From assembly GCA_910587395.1 (NCBI GenBank), contig CAJULJ010000006.1:17421-81420 (forward strand): DNA of 64,000 nt, read 5' to 3'. The stretch is from an uncultured Oscillospiraceae bacterium (GTDB lineage Bacteria; Bacillota; Clostridia; Oscillospirales; Oscillospiraceae). A program made the translations under genes and the position numbers. Under the pieces are notes generated by a model that was not told where the DNA came from, searched no databases, and was given only the letters and a program-made list of their open reading frames with translations. Shown here in pieces: positions 25,539 to 34,841 of this stretch. Numbering within the stretch: position 1 is the stretch's first letter; the number at the start of each line of letters is the position of its first letter.

Positions 25539-26632
25539 AAGTTCCACTCCGCTTCTCTTTCAAAATATCCCCTGATTTGGCCCGCGCAGATCTGCCCTTC
25601 CGGGATGCCCGCCCGCTGCTGCTTGAAGAAGTCCACCACATGGCAAAGCATTTCTTCCGTTGTCAGCCTGGGCGCCCAGCCCAGCTCCCGCTTGGCTTTC
25701 GTAATGTCGAGCCCCAGCGTCCTGGATTCCTTCATCCCGCGCACGGGTTCCACCACATAATCTGTGTCACCATAATATTTCCGCATTTTCTCCAATATCC
25801 ACAGAACATCTCGGATTCCGTCCAGCTCAGGCCCAATATTCCACTGGCCGGAATACCGTTCCGGTGTTTGATACATGAGCCGCCCGACCGCCAGATATCC
25901 GTTCAGCGCATCCAGCACGGACTGCCAGGGGCGAGTTTGGCGCGGATTGCGAAGCTCCACCTTTCTGCCGCCGGCAATCGCGTTTAAAATCGAAGGAATC
26001 AGCCGGGATTCCACGTGGTCTCCCCCGCCCAGCACATTGCTGGCGCGCACGGTGGATATCCCCACCATGCGCTCCGCTGTTTGCAGGTAGGACCGCTTAT
26101 AGGCTTCGGCAATGTATTCCGTACAGGTCTTTCCGCTGGAATATGCGTCGTCTCCGCCCAAGGGATCTGTTTCCCGGTAGACCGCACCGTCCCCCTTGTT
26201 CAGATATACCTTGTCCGTTGTCGCAATGACCACGCTTTTCACATCCGGGCACTGGCGCACCGCTTCCAGCAGGTTTACCGTACCCATTACGTTGGTTTCA
26301 TAGGTGTACCTGGGCCGCTCAAAGCAGCTCCTCATGGGAACCTGCGCGGCCAAATGGAACACAATCTCCGGCCGCGCGCGCAGCATCGCGTCAAGCAGGG
26401 ACTCATGATCCCGCACATCCCCGATTACGCCGCGCAGCATCGCCCCGCCGTCCATCTTCTCAAACAGGCATCCCTTTTCCGGCGGCAGCGCATAGCCGGC
26501 CGCTTCCGCGCCCAACTCGTGAAGAACAGCCGTCAGCCAGGCGCCTTTAAATCCCGTATGCCCAGTCAGGAAAACGCGCTTCCCCCGATAGAACGCCATG
26601 TTGGCCAAGGTGCAATCATCCATTTTATTCAT
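25535..26632 (-). CDS. rfbG: CDP-glucose 4,6-dehydratase
   Basis: 365 residues. The opening FYRGKRVFLTGHTGFKGAWL is diagnostic of RfbG/DdhB-type enzymes among the SDRs; HLAAQVPMRSCFERP and the catalytic region DDAYSSGK with a downstream YKRSYL agree. It makes CDP-4-keto-6-deoxyglucose, the second step of the CDP-3,6-dideoxyhexose route whose first and third enzymes are at 30957-31736 and 28424-29779. It overlaps glf and follows the thiamine-dependent enzyme by 11 bases. Start ATG 26632, possibly three codons later. Confidence 0.9.
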   Translation of the reverse strand: MNKMDDCTLANMAFYRGKRVFLTGHTGFKGAWLTAVLHELGAEAAGYALPPEKGCLFEKMDGGAMLRGVIGDVRDHESLLDAMLRARPEIVFHLAAQVPMRSCFERPRYTYETNVMGTVNLLEAVRQCPDVKSVVIATTDKVYLNKGDGAVYRETDPLGGDDAYSSGKTCTEYIAEAYKRSYLQTAERMVGISTVRASNVLGGGDHVESRLIPSILNAIAGGRKVELRNPRQTRPWQSVLDALNGYLAVGRLMYQTPERYSGQWNIGPELDGIRDVLWILEKMRKYYGDTDYVVEPVRGMKESRTLGLDITKAKRELGWAPRLTTEEMLCHVVDFFKQQRAGIPEGQICAGQIRGYFEREAEWNL

Positions 26633-26643
26633 TGCGCCGGGCC

Positions 26644-28338
26644 TCAGTCCAAAAACGGGGCCAAATCATCAAATTCAGCTGCCTTCAAGCTTCCGTCCGG
26701 CATAACCCGGGACGCGATCCTCGGGGCCAGCGGTCCAAACTCTTCCGTAATCACTTCACAAATAACGGGCCCCTCCGCCGCCAGGACCCGCCTGATTTTC
26801 TGCGGGATGTCGTCTCCATATTGAATCCGCTCCCACGCCAGTCCATAGGCCTGCGCGACACGGCAGAAATCGGGCATCGTTACGCCGCTGTCCGGGCCAA
26901 CGCCGAGAAAACGGTCGTTCATGTAATTATGCTGGTTGTGCCGGATGAGCATGTATCCGTTGTTTTTGTAAATAAACAGCTTCACCGGCAGCCGGTAATG
27001 CTTCAACGTGGCAAATTCCTGAATGTTCATAGACGCGCTTCCATCCCCGGTCAGCGCGATCACAGGGGCCATCGCGCCCATGGAGCCGGCCCAAAAGCCC
27101 ATGCAGGAAAGGCCGCCGGAGATCAGGTATTTCTGCCCCTTTTTGAGATGCCAGGTTTGGGACACAACATTACAGACGCTGCCGGTATCCACCGTAATGA
27201 CGGCGTCCTCCGGCGCGTTTTCTGTCAAAAGCTGCGTGAAGTAGTAGGAGTTCAACGGGTCCTGCCCCCTGTATTCCGGCTGAACGACAGGATATTTTTC
27301 CCGCAGCTCCCGACAGTGATTCGCCCAGCCGTCGCTGTCGGCGCGGGGGCAGTCTCGCAGCGCGTCGGCAAATCGCGCGGCGCTCGTGCGGATCTTGATA
27401 TCAATTGGAACGTCAGGCTTATCCAGCTCCCTGCCGTCGATATCCACCTGAATTTTGACCGCGTTCTGAGCAAACCGCTTTGGATAATACCCAATCGTTG
27501 CCACAGAAAGCCTGCACCCCAACACCAGCAGCAGGTCCGCCTGCTGAATTGCAAAATGGGCGGCTCGCTGGCCGTAAGAGCCGGGCCGCCCCACATAATA
27601 GGGATCGTCCGACTGTATGCAGCCAATTCCCATTCTGGACGTGACGACAGGGATATGCAGGCGGCGGCTCAAATCCGTGATGATTTTTTGCTCCGCGCCG
27701 CCCCCCGCCAGAATGAGGGGTTTCCTGGATTTTTTGATCAGCTCAAATATGCGGGCTCTGTCAATGGGGTCATACTCCTCGGAGGGAGGAACAAACCCGG
27801 CCATATCAGCGGGGATCTGCTTATTCTGAATATCCACGGGAATATCCAGCCACACCGGCCCCCTGCGTCCGTTGACCGCCTCATAACAGGCCCGCTCCAG
27901 GCAATAACGGATATCCGCCGGGTCCATCACCGCCGCAAAATACTTTGTAATCGGCGTGACAACCGGCTCCAGATCAAGGCTTTGCGTTCCGTGCTGCCGT
28001 ATGCCGGTGGCCTGTTCATAGCGCAGCAGGGCCGACGACGCCTGCCCGGATATGACGAGGACGGAGCTGGAGTCCGTATAGGCCTGCGCCACTCCGGTGA
28101 TCGCGTTCGTTGCACCCGGTCCTATGGTGACCAGCGCCGCGCCAAGACCGCGGCTGACCCGCGCATTGATATCCGCGGACATGACCGCCGCCTGCTCATG
28201 GTGGCAGCACACCGCTTGAAGCTCCTGATTTCGGTACAGCGCATCGGTCAGCCACATGGACGAGCTGCCGGATACCATAAATACCGTATTCAGCCCCTTC
28301 CGCGCAAGAAAGTCAAAGATGTATTCAGAAACCGTCAC
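26644..28338 (-). CDS. Thiamine-diphosphate enzyme, acetolactate-synthase family (YerE-like)
   Basis: 564 residues with the three-domain order of acetohydroxyacid-synthase-type enzymes; CCHHEQAAVMSADINAR contains the catalytic Glu, and the thiamine motif is GDGSASMN followed 25 residues later by NNGYM. In Yersinia, YerE of this family adds an acetyl unit from pyruvate to C4 of a CDP-3,6-dideoxy-4-ketohexose to make a branched sugar. Its location inside an rfbF-rfbH-rfbG set makes the same role here likely rather than branched-chain amino-acid synthesis. No small regulatory subunit is present. Confidence 0.75.
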   Translation of the reverse strand: MTVSEYIFDFLARKGLNTVFMVSGSSSMWLTDALYRNQELQAVCCHHEQAAVMSADINARVSRGLGAALVTIGPGATNAITGVAQAYTDSSSVLVISGQASSALLRYEQATGIRQHGTQSLDLEPVVTPITKYFAAVMDPADIRYCLERACYEAVNGRRGPVWLDIPVDIQNKQIPADMAGFVPPSEEYDPIDRARIFELIKKSRKPLILAGGGAEQKIITDLSRRLHIPVVTSRMGIGCIQSDDPYYVGRPGSYGQRAAHFAIQQADLLLVLGCRLSVATIGYYPKRFAQNAVKIQVDIDGRELDKPDVPIDIKIRTSAARFADALRDCPRADSDGWANHCRELREKYPVVQPEYRGQDPLNSYYFTQLLTENAPEDAVITVDTGSVCNVVSQTWHLKKGQKYLISGGLSCMGFWAGSMGAMAPVIALTGDGSASMNIQEFATLKHYRLPVKLFIYKNNGYMLIRHNQHNYMNDRFLGVGPDSGVTMPDFCRVAQAYGLAWERIQYGDDIPQKIRRVLAAEGPVICEVITEEFGPLAPRIASRVMPDGSLKAAEFDDLAPFLD

Positions 28339-28423
28339 CGCTTTGGGTCACCTCATTTCAAACGTGGTTTTCCCGGGAAATATTCAGCCGTTCCCGCTGT
28401 CATCGGGCCGCCGCCCCCGCGGC

Positions 28424-29779
28424 TCAAGCCGACACCGCCTGAATAATCAGCTTCGCCACATGATCGATCATCTCAGCGGTCAGCCCAGGGTATACGCCAA
28501 CCCAGAAGGCGTCCCGCATGATGCGGTCTGTGTTTTCCAGCCTTCCAACCACCCGATAGCCGGTCCCGCTTTTCCGCATTTCGTCAAAGCAGGGATGCCG
28601 GAGCAGATTCCCGCTGAACAGCATGCGGGTCTGAACGCCGTTCTCCTCCAAGCCGCGCACAACACGTTCCCGGCTCACCCCTTCCCGGCAGGTCATCAGA
28701 AAACCGAACCAGCTTGGATCACTGCCCGGGGCGGGCTCCGGGAGAATCAGCTTATCCGCCACAGGCTCCAGCAGCGAGTGAAGCCTGGCCCAATTGTGCT
28801 TGCGGCGCTCAATGAAATCAGGAAGCTTTTTCAACTGTTCACAGCCAATGGCGGCCTGCATATCCGTCGCTTTCAGGTTATAGCCCATATGGCTGTACAC
28901 GTATTTGTGGTCATAGCCCGCCGGCAGCTCGCCGTATTGTCCGGCAAACCGGCGGCCGCAGAAATTGTCGTGCCCGGATGGACACACGCAGTCCCGCCCC
29001 CAGTCCCGGTAAGACAGGATGAGGCGGTGGAGCAGCGGGTCATTGGTATAGACGCATCCGCCCTCCCCCATGGTGATGTGGTGGGGCGGATAAAAGCTGG
29101 ACGTGCCGATATCGCCGACAGTCCCCGTCAGGCGGGTCTGGCCATCCAGCAGGCAGGCGCTGCCCAGCGCGTCGCAGTTATCCTCGATCAGCCAGAGCCG
29201 GTGCCGGCCGCAGAAAGACTTCACCGCCGCCAAATCAAAGGGATTGCCCAATGTATGGGCCAGAATGACCGCTTTTGACCTTTCGCTCAAGGCCGCCTCC
29301 AGCATCGACGCGTCGATGTTATACTGGGGGATCGTCACATCGACAAAGACCGGGACGGCGCCGTACTGGACAACAGGCGCCACCGTGGTCGGAAACGCCG
29401 CCGCCACGGTGATCACCTCATCACCGGGCTTGATCCGGCGTTCCCCCAGCTCGGGCGCCGTCAGCGCGGAAAACGCAATCAGGTTGGCGGAGGACCCGCT
29501 GTTGACCAGGCTGGCGAATCGCACGCCCAGATATTCCGCGAACCCGCGCTCGAATTCCTCCGCAAAGCGTCCCGCCGTCAGCCAGAAATCCAGCGCCGAG
29601 TCAACCAAGGCACACATCTCTTTTTCATCGAACACACGCCCGGCGTAAGAAACCCGCTCTCCCGCCTTAAACGGCGTACCGCGCTCCTGATATGCGTGGT
29701 AATATTCCGCGACAGCAGTCAAGATTTCGCGGCGGGCCTCCTGCTCATCCTTCCATTTCGGCATTTGATATCCCTCCAA
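28424..29779 (-). CDS. rfbH: CDP-4-keto-6-deoxyglucose 3-dehydratase (PMP/iron-sulfur)
   Basis: 451 residues, the length of RfbH/AscC (E1) rather than ordinary DegT aminotransferases. The usual PLP lysine position is histidine (SFYPPHHITMGEGG), the hallmark of the 3-dehydratases, and a cysteine cluster RDCVCPSGHDNFCGRRF (CxC-x7-C) fits the [2Fe-2S] site. It removes the C3 hydroxyl of CDP-4-keto-6-deoxyglucose together with a reductase; a dedicated E3 reductase gene is not seen in the window. Neighbours supply the other CDP-dideoxyhexose steps. Confidence 0.9.
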   Translation of the reverse strand: MEGYQMPKWKDEQEARREILTAVAEYYHAYQERGTPFKAGERVSYAGRVFDEKEMCALVDSALDFWLTAGRFAEEFERGFAEYLGVRFASLVNSGSSANLIAFSALTAPELGERRIKPGDEVITVAAAFPTTVAPVVQYGAVPVFVDVTIPQYNIDASMLEAALSERSKAVILAHTLGNPFDLAAVKSFCGRHRLWLIEDNCDALGSACLLDGQTRLTGTVGDIGTSSFYPPHHITMGEGGCVYTNDPLLHRLILSYRDWGRDCVCPSGHDNFCGRRFAGQYGELPAGYDHKYVYSHMGYNLKATDMQAAIGCEQLKKLPDFIERRKHNWARLHSLLEPVADKLILPEPAPGSDPSWFGFLMTCREGVSRERVVRGLEENGVQTRMLFSGNLLRHPCFDEMRKSGTGYRVVGRLENTDRIMRDAFWVGVYPGLTAEMIDHVAKLIIQAVSA

Positions 29780-29837
29780 TCATGTCGCCGCGGCTCCAAT
29801 ATGGCCGCGCTGGACACAGACTCCAGCAAAATGATTT

Positions 29838-30938
29838 TTAACCCCAGTCCGGAGAAAAGTTTTCCCCCAGCTGGAGGAACGATGACCTCTGGTTCCAGTT
29901 GCAGTGAGAGGACTGATAGCAGCGCCGGCAGGGCGAATCCATACCCAGCGCGTCGTTGACCTTGGCCCGGTACTGCCGGAAGCAGTCGTCGTTCCACATA
30001 TCCATAAAATCCCTTCCCATGTCAAAGGGAAAGAACTGAGCCGGCGTTGACATGCACGGGCGCACAATGCCGTCCGACCCAAGGAAAAAGTCCCGCCAGG
30101 ACACAAAGCAGTCCTTATGCAAAGCGCCGCCGGCCGGGTCCTCGCCCTGCAGATACGGCAGCTTCAGCGTCACCCCAAGCTGTTCGCCCAGCTCCGCCGC
30201 GCTCTGGAACACATCCTCCACCTCCGCGCGGCGGTCCCAGAGGCATTCCTTCGCCATCTCCTCATCAAACGCGGTGAGGTAGACTACCTTCACCTCTTCC
30301 AGCCCAATATCCGCCGCCAGCCGGACCAGGCCGGGCAGCTCGTGCAAATTGGACCTCATCGCGCAGAACACGAAATTGATGTATGGATAGTCCACGCCCA
30401 GCCGGCGCTGGGTCCGCTTGATATCCCGAAGGGATTTTGAAATGGCGTCCAGGTCGGAGCCGCGCCGTATTCGGGCGTTTGTCTCCGCAGTTGCCCCATC
30501 CACGCTGACCGCGAACACATCCACGCGGTTGTCAAAAATCGCGTTGTGCAGCCGGTCCAGGCGCATCCCGTTCGTACAAAAATAGATGCGCGCGTCGTGG
30601 CGGCCGACCAATTCCAGCATTTGAACAAAATCCGGATGGACCGTCGGCTCCCCCCACCCCATCAGCGTAACCTCTTCCACCCTGTCCAGAAGCGGCTCGA
30701 AATAGCGCAGCCATTCCATATCAAACACCGTGGGCTTGAACTGCGCCGCGTTGCGCCCGCACATCACACAGTTGAGATTGCAGGCGTTCGTCAGCTCCAG
30801 CACCAGGCGGCGGGGTACGGAACTCAGCACGGTATGTCCCGCTTGAAGCTCCTTCAAATTCAAATCAGAGTTTTGCCGCTGCGCCGGGCTCAATGGGCGT
30901 CCCTGAAACAGATACTTGGTTTTCGCTCGTATAATCAT
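29838..30938 (-). CDS. Radical SAM/SPASM protein in the CDP-dideoxyhexose cluster
   Basis: 366 residues. The cluster motif CNLNCVMC lies at about residues 53-60 in LELTNACNLNCVMCGRN, followed by the GWGEP loop and FCTNGMRL. C-terminal cysteines (VRPCMS; SPCRRCYQSSHC) look like a SPASM or shortened auxiliary cluster site. Placed between rfbH and rfbF, it may act on a nucleotide sugar or on the protein; no substrate can be assigned. It differs strongly from the radical SAM protein at 2606-3862. Confidence 0.82.
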   Translation of the reverse strand: MIIRAKTKYLFQGRPLSPAQRQNSDLNLKELQAGHTVLSSVPRRLVLELTNACNLNCVMCGRNAAQFKPTVFDMEWLRYFEPLLDRVEEVTLMGWGEPTVHPDFVQMLELVGRHDARIYFCTNGMRLDRLHNAIFDNRVDVFAVSVDGATAETNARIRRGSDLDAISKSLRDIKRTQRRLGVDYPYINFVFCAMRSNLHELPGLVRLAADIGLEEVKVVYLTAFDEEMAKECLWDRRAEVEDVFQSAAELGEQLGVTLKLPYLQGEDPAGGALHKDCFVSWRDFFLGSDGIVRPCMSTPAQFFPFDMGRDFMDMWNDDCFRQYRAKVNDALGMDSPCRRCYQSSHCNWNQRSSFLQLGENFSPDWG

Positions 30939-30956
30939 CGGTACCGCTCCTTTACT

Positions 30957-31736
30957 CTAGTCCCAAACCTTCCATGGCGCTTGTCCTGCCGCCCACAGCT
31001 TTTCCAAGGCGTGCTTTTCCCGAACCGTGTCCATGCACTGCCAGAAGCCCTCGTGCTTATAGGCCGTCAGCTGTCCCATCTGAGCCGCGGTTTCCAGCGG
31101 AGTCCGCTCTAATATTGTGTCATCACCGCCAATATAGTTCAGAAACTCCGGCTCACACACCATAAATCCGATGTTGATCATATTTCCGTCGCCCTGGGTT
31201 TTTTCCCGAAACTCTTTGACGCCGCCATCCTCCGCGATGTCCAGGATTCCAAAGCGCTGACCCGCATTATAGGCGGAAATTGTAACCATTTTCCTGTGTG
31301 ACTGGTGGAATCTCAACAATTCGGCGAGGTTCAGATCCGATACGCCATCCCCATAGGTAAGCATGAAGGGAGCATTGCCAATATAGTCCCGCACCCGCTT
31401 CACACGTCCTCCGGTCATGGTGTCGAGGCCTGTGTCCACCACCGTCACCCGCCACGGCTCCGAAACATTTCGGTGGATGGTCATCTCATTTTTCCCGTTC
31501 GTAAAATCATATGTAACATCCGAGGTATGCAGAAAATAATCGGCAAAATACTCTTTTATCACATGCTGCTTATACCCCGCGCAAATCACAAAGTCATTGA
31601 AACCATAATGGCTGTAAAGCTTCATAATGTGCCACAGAATCGGCATTCCGCCCAAATCCACCATGGGCTTAGGCTTGAACTGGGATTCCTCCGAAATACG
31701 GGTGCCGAAACCGCCCGCCAAAAGGACGACTTTCAT
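30957..31736 (-). CDS. rfbF: Glucose-1-phosphate cytidylyltransferase
   Basis: 259 residues. KVVLLAGGFGTRISEES, KPKPMVDLGGMPILWHIM, the LTYGDGVSD motif and the C-terminal EGFWQCMDTVREK are diagnostic of RfbF, which makes CDP-glucose from CTP and glucose 1-phosphate. It is the entry enzyme of the CDP-3,6-dideoxyhexose route continued by rfbG and rfbH downstream. Normal length and intact motifs. Confidence 0.94.
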   Translation of the reverse strand: MKVVLLAGGFGTRISEESQFKPKPMVDLGGMPILWHIMKLYSHYGFNDFVICAGYKQHVIKEYFADYFLHTSDVTYDFTNGKNEMTIHRNVSEPWRVTVVDTGLDTMTGGRVKRVRDYIGNAPFMLTYGDGVSDLNLAELLRFHQSHRKMVTISAYNAGQRFGILDIAEDGGVKEFREKTQGDGNMINIGFMVCEPEFLNYIGGDDTILERTPLETAAQMGQLTAYKHEGFWQCMDTVREKHALEKLWAAGQAPWKVWD

Positions 31737-31745
31737 ATTACGAAA

Positions 31746-33509
31746 TCAACTTCTTTCCATCAACAAGTCTCTGACCAGGCCTTCCAGCGCTCGATCAATC
31801 CTTTGAAAATCAATCTCGTCAAACGCGGTTCCCTTGTCATAGTAATACCTTGCGGCCTGGGCGCGCAGGCTGGCCGTCAGATTTTCCTCCGCCGTGTGCC
31901 ACTTCCGAATTTTCTTGCAGTCCAGCCAGTAGAAGAACACCTCATCCATCTCTCGGATGACCTGCGGAAGATTCTCAAACTTTTCTTTTTCATGCTCCAA
32001 CAATTGCAGGCAATCCTTATAATAAACTGTACATATATCTATCCAACGATACATTTTGCTGAGCAGCTCGCCTTCCTGGGCATAATAAGCGCTCGTGCTG
32101 GACAAGAATCTGCGTACGCTGTACAAAAACATTTTCTTCAGCTCATCGCCGCATAAAGCAGCCGACGTCAACTCCATGATGCCGTGCGTTTCTTTTGTTC
32201 TGTCCTCAGGTAAGTAACAGACCATTAGCCCGTCGTCTCTTTTACACCCATTATTGTTTACGCTGTTTGAACCTCCGCCCGTACTTTCGGGCTCGCCATA
32301 ATTCCACGCCTGGATTTCGCTGGTCGCAACATCAAATTTGCCCGCCAGGAGGAAGCAGAATATACATAATTGATATTGCAGCATGTAGTTGTCGCGGAAT
32401 TGTTCTATTTGGTTGAAAATATCCGCCGCCCTCAGCAAATCCATATTGAGGCAGTCGCCGGAATAATACGCCGTGCGCTGCAGCGACCACTCCAGCGCGG
32501 CCGCCGCCCCCGCCTTGAACCATTCCGGACGCTGCCGGTTTATGCCGTACGCCGCCGATGTCGCGTCAAAGCAACAGGCGCCTATGTTTGGGGACGCCTT
32601 CAAATAATCAAGCACTTGATCCAGATTTTCCACAGCCAGCGAATCTTCATCGCTGAGGACAAAGGCAAAACGTCCCCGGGCCCGTTTCAAGCAGTTGCCG
32701 AACACCACTCTGGGTCCTTCATTGATTTCATATTCATAGTAGCGCAGGCGGGAATCCCTCATGCTCTTTATTTCCCGATAGCTCTCCACTCCCCGCGTGG
32801 AACCGTTGTTGCAAAGGACCACTTCTATTTCGGAGTCATATTGGGCGGTCAGCGCGTGCCGCACCGCCTCCAGCGCCCGGGCGCCTCTATCATAGGAAGG
32901 GATGCAGATAGACAAAAACACATCGTCAGACGGTATGCCGCTTTGAATTCTGATTTCATGAATTTTGTTCAGCAGCTTCTCGTAGCCGTCCGGCTCCGGC
33001 GCGCACACCTTTTTGGGCAGATAAATATTCGGATTGTCCAAAAAATACCGATGCATCTCCTCAGTCTCAGAAAAAATCCTTGTGTTTGGAGGAAGCATGC
33101 GGGAAAACTCCTCCAGCTTGCAAAACGAGGAAAATCTTTTCTTTTCCCTGTTCAGCACGATATAAACTTGCGCCCAGCTTTTCTCCCAGATAACGGGCAT
33201 AAACTCCCGGGGATCCCACTGATCCGCAATCAGAAGGCTTGCGAAGCTTTCTTTTCCCTTATCCCGCTCATCATGCGATGCCGCGGCAAATATTCCCCGA
33301 GCGCACTTGTCCTCTCGATCTATCACAAGGTATTCCCCGTCCGCGAGTGGAACAAAATCAAGAACGCATTCCTCATACCCCGCGGCGTCCCACGAGGCGC
33401 TGTTTACCGTATAGCTTTGTTTGAAGCGCGCCTCGTTGGGCTGTACGTACCGTTCGCAGATTTCGTCCGTTCCCCGGCACAGGCTTTCCAGCGTATCCAA
33501 ATGATTCAT
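31746..33509 (-). CDS. GT2-type glycosyltransferase with long N- and C-terminal extensions
   Basis: 587 residues. The GT-A catalytic domain starts near residue 195 with VFLSICIPSYDRGARALEAV, then VVLCNNGSTRG and the acidic motif VLSDEDS in the place of the DxD metal site. The first 190 residues do not resemble a known domain, and the C-terminal 180 residues are helical. Such proteins transfer an activated sugar onto a glycan. It follows pseG after about 115 bases and precedes rfbF by nine bases, so it may use the CDP-dideoxy sugar; the donor is unknown. Confidence 0.75.
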   Translation of the reverse strand: MNHLDTLESLCRGTDEICERYVQPNEARFKQSYTVNSASWDAAGYEECVLDFVPLADGEYLVIDREDKCARGIFAAASHDERDKGKESFASLLIADQWDPREFMPVIWEKSWAQVYIVLNREKKRFSSFCKLEEFSRMLPPNTRIFSETEEMHRYFLDNPNIYLPKKVCAPEPDGYEKLLNKIHEIRIQSGIPSDDVFLSICIPSYDRGARALEAVRHALTAQYDSEIEVVLCNNGSTRGVESYREIKSMRDSRLRYYEYEINEGPRVVFGNCLKRARGRFAFVLSDEDSLAVENLDQVLDYLKASPNIGACCFDATSAAYGINRQRPEWFKAGAAAALEWSLQRTAYYSGDCLNMDLLRAADIFNQIEQFRDNYMLQYQLCIFCFLLAGKFDVATSEIQAWNYGEPESTGGGSNSVNNNGCKRDDGLMVCYLPEDRTKETHGIMELTSAALCGDELKKMFLYSVRRFLSSTSAYYAQEGELLSKMYRWIDICTVYYKDCLQLLEHEKEKFENLPQVIREMDEVFFYWLDCKKIRKWHTAEENLTASLRAQAARYYYDKGTAFDEIDFQRIDRALEGLVRDLLMERS

Positions 33510-33624
33510 TTCCGTGTTCCTTTCATCCTCAAATTAAGCAGCAGGTTTGCAAAACCTCTGATACGGCACGTCTGACAAATGAGCCGGCTTTTCTCAGGCT
33601 CGCCTCTCCTTGTTCATTTCAGGA

Positions 33625-34641
33625 TCAGAACACAAGCTCTTGATGAATCGCTTTCGCAAGGCGGATTGCCCCCTTTCCGTCCACCAGCGCCTGCATCCGT
33701 TCCGCCATGCGCTGGCGGAGGGACTGGTTTTGTATCAGCGTTCCCATCTGCTCAAAAATGCGCGCAGGCAGCTGGTGATTATTCCGGATATCTCCCGCAT
33801 TCAGCATGAGCCCCGCTTCTTCAAAGGACGCCGCGTTCATAATCTGATTGTCTGCCAAAACATATGTCACCGTGGGAACCCCACAGGCACACAGCTCAAA
33901 CAGCGTCGTCCCCGCGGCAGAGATTGCCGCGTCGCATCGCAACATCAGGGACCGCATATCCGATACCTTTCGATGTAGTACAATATGAGTACACCCAGCA
34001 GATAAACGTTCAATTTCATCTGTGTCCTGATTCATGACCCCGAGCACCACATGGTATGTGACGCCATCTCCCGACCGCTCCCGCAGATGCCGGACACATC
34101 CCAAGGCCACGTGTTCGGAGTCCGCTCCGCCAGTAGACAAAAGAATATCCTTCACTTGCTCCTTTGCCTGCCGCCGCGGGACATCCCGGAACTCTTTTCT
34201 CAGCAAAGCATACTCCGCCCCCAGCAGGTATTGTTTGTTTTGAGGATAGGCAAACATGCTCCCATTGAGCATATAATTGATAACCAAATTCACCGGATAA
34301 TCGAAGGAATTCAAGTCGTCAATATATACTAATGGCGCCTCATTCCTGATCGCCTCCATGTAATCCCAGGTCACATAATAGCTGTCCAACAGAACACAGC
34401 GAGGATGAATATCTTGCAAAACAGGGAGCAATTCAGGCAGTTCATCCTCCATGTGGTCATATTCTGTATGGAGGACAATACACTCATACCCTCTTTCCCG
34501 AATCACGTCTTGTAAATAATCATCTGCCGTTATGAAAGCAACATCCTGTCCAATTTCCAAAAAACCGTCCGCCAGTGAGAGGCAGCGCATAATATGCCCA
34601 GCACCCACTTGGGGATTACCGTCTGCGCGAAAAAAAATCAT
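33625..34641 (-). CDS. pseG: PseG, UDP-2,4-diacetamido-2,4,6-trideoxy-beta-L-altropyranose hydrolase
   Basis: 338 residues. IFFRADGNPQVGAGHIMRCLSLA at the start is the PseG signature, and the C-terminal half (LSTGGADSEHVAL, RCDAAISAAGTTLFELCACGVP) shows the MurG-like GT-B fold. It hydrolyses UDP from the trideoxy altrose intermediate in pseudaminic acid synthesis. The start overlaps by 26 bases the end of a truncated acetyltransferase reading frame. pseI, pseC, pseF and pseB are all upstream in the same transcript. Confidence 0.9.
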   Translation of the reverse strand: MIFFRADGNPQVGAGHIMRCLSLADGFLEIGQDVAFITADDYLQDVIRERGYECIVLHTEYDHMEDELPELLPVLQDIHPRCVLLDSYYVTWDYMEAIRNEAPLVYIDDLNSFDYPVNLVINYMLNGSMFAYPQNKQYLLGAEYALLRKEFRDVPRRQAKEQVKDILLSTGGADSEHVALGCVRHLRERSGDGVTYHVVLGVMNQDTDEIERLSAGCTHIVLHRKVSDMRSLMLRCDAAISAAGTTLFELCACGVPTVTYVLADNQIMNAASFEEAGLMLNAGDIRNNHQLPARIFEQMGTLIQNQSLRQRMAERMQALVDGKGAIRLAKAIHQELVF

Positions 34642-34822
34642 GGTCCGTCACGGCCAAGACGACCTTGCCGCTGATCGTCGTAAAGTCGTCAATCCTGACG
34701 TTACTGCCGACCTCCAGTTCTTCCGGCCTATAGATGATTGCATGACGGCTGATTTTCACATTGGAACCGTATTTCTTTAACCCCATCGACTTCAGTTCCT
34801 TTTCATTGTAATAGGTCTCCAC
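34616..34822 (-). pseudogene. Truncated hexapeptide acetyltransferase (N-terminal 60 residues only)
   Basis: A 68-codon frame beginning at GTG 34822 behind GGAGGG. The product (VETYYNEKELKSMGLKKYG, NVKISRHAIIYRPEELEVG, NVRIDDFTTISGKV) is clearly the start of a left-handed beta-helix acyltransferase of roughly 200 residues, but it ends after about 60 matching residues and runs into the pseG start. The rest of the gene has been lost by deletion. A PseH acetyltransferase would be expected in this pathway, but PseH is a GNAT protein, so this remnant is not simply a broken pseH. Confidence 0.75.
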
Positions 34823-34841
34823 CTTCCGCCCTCCTTTTTCC

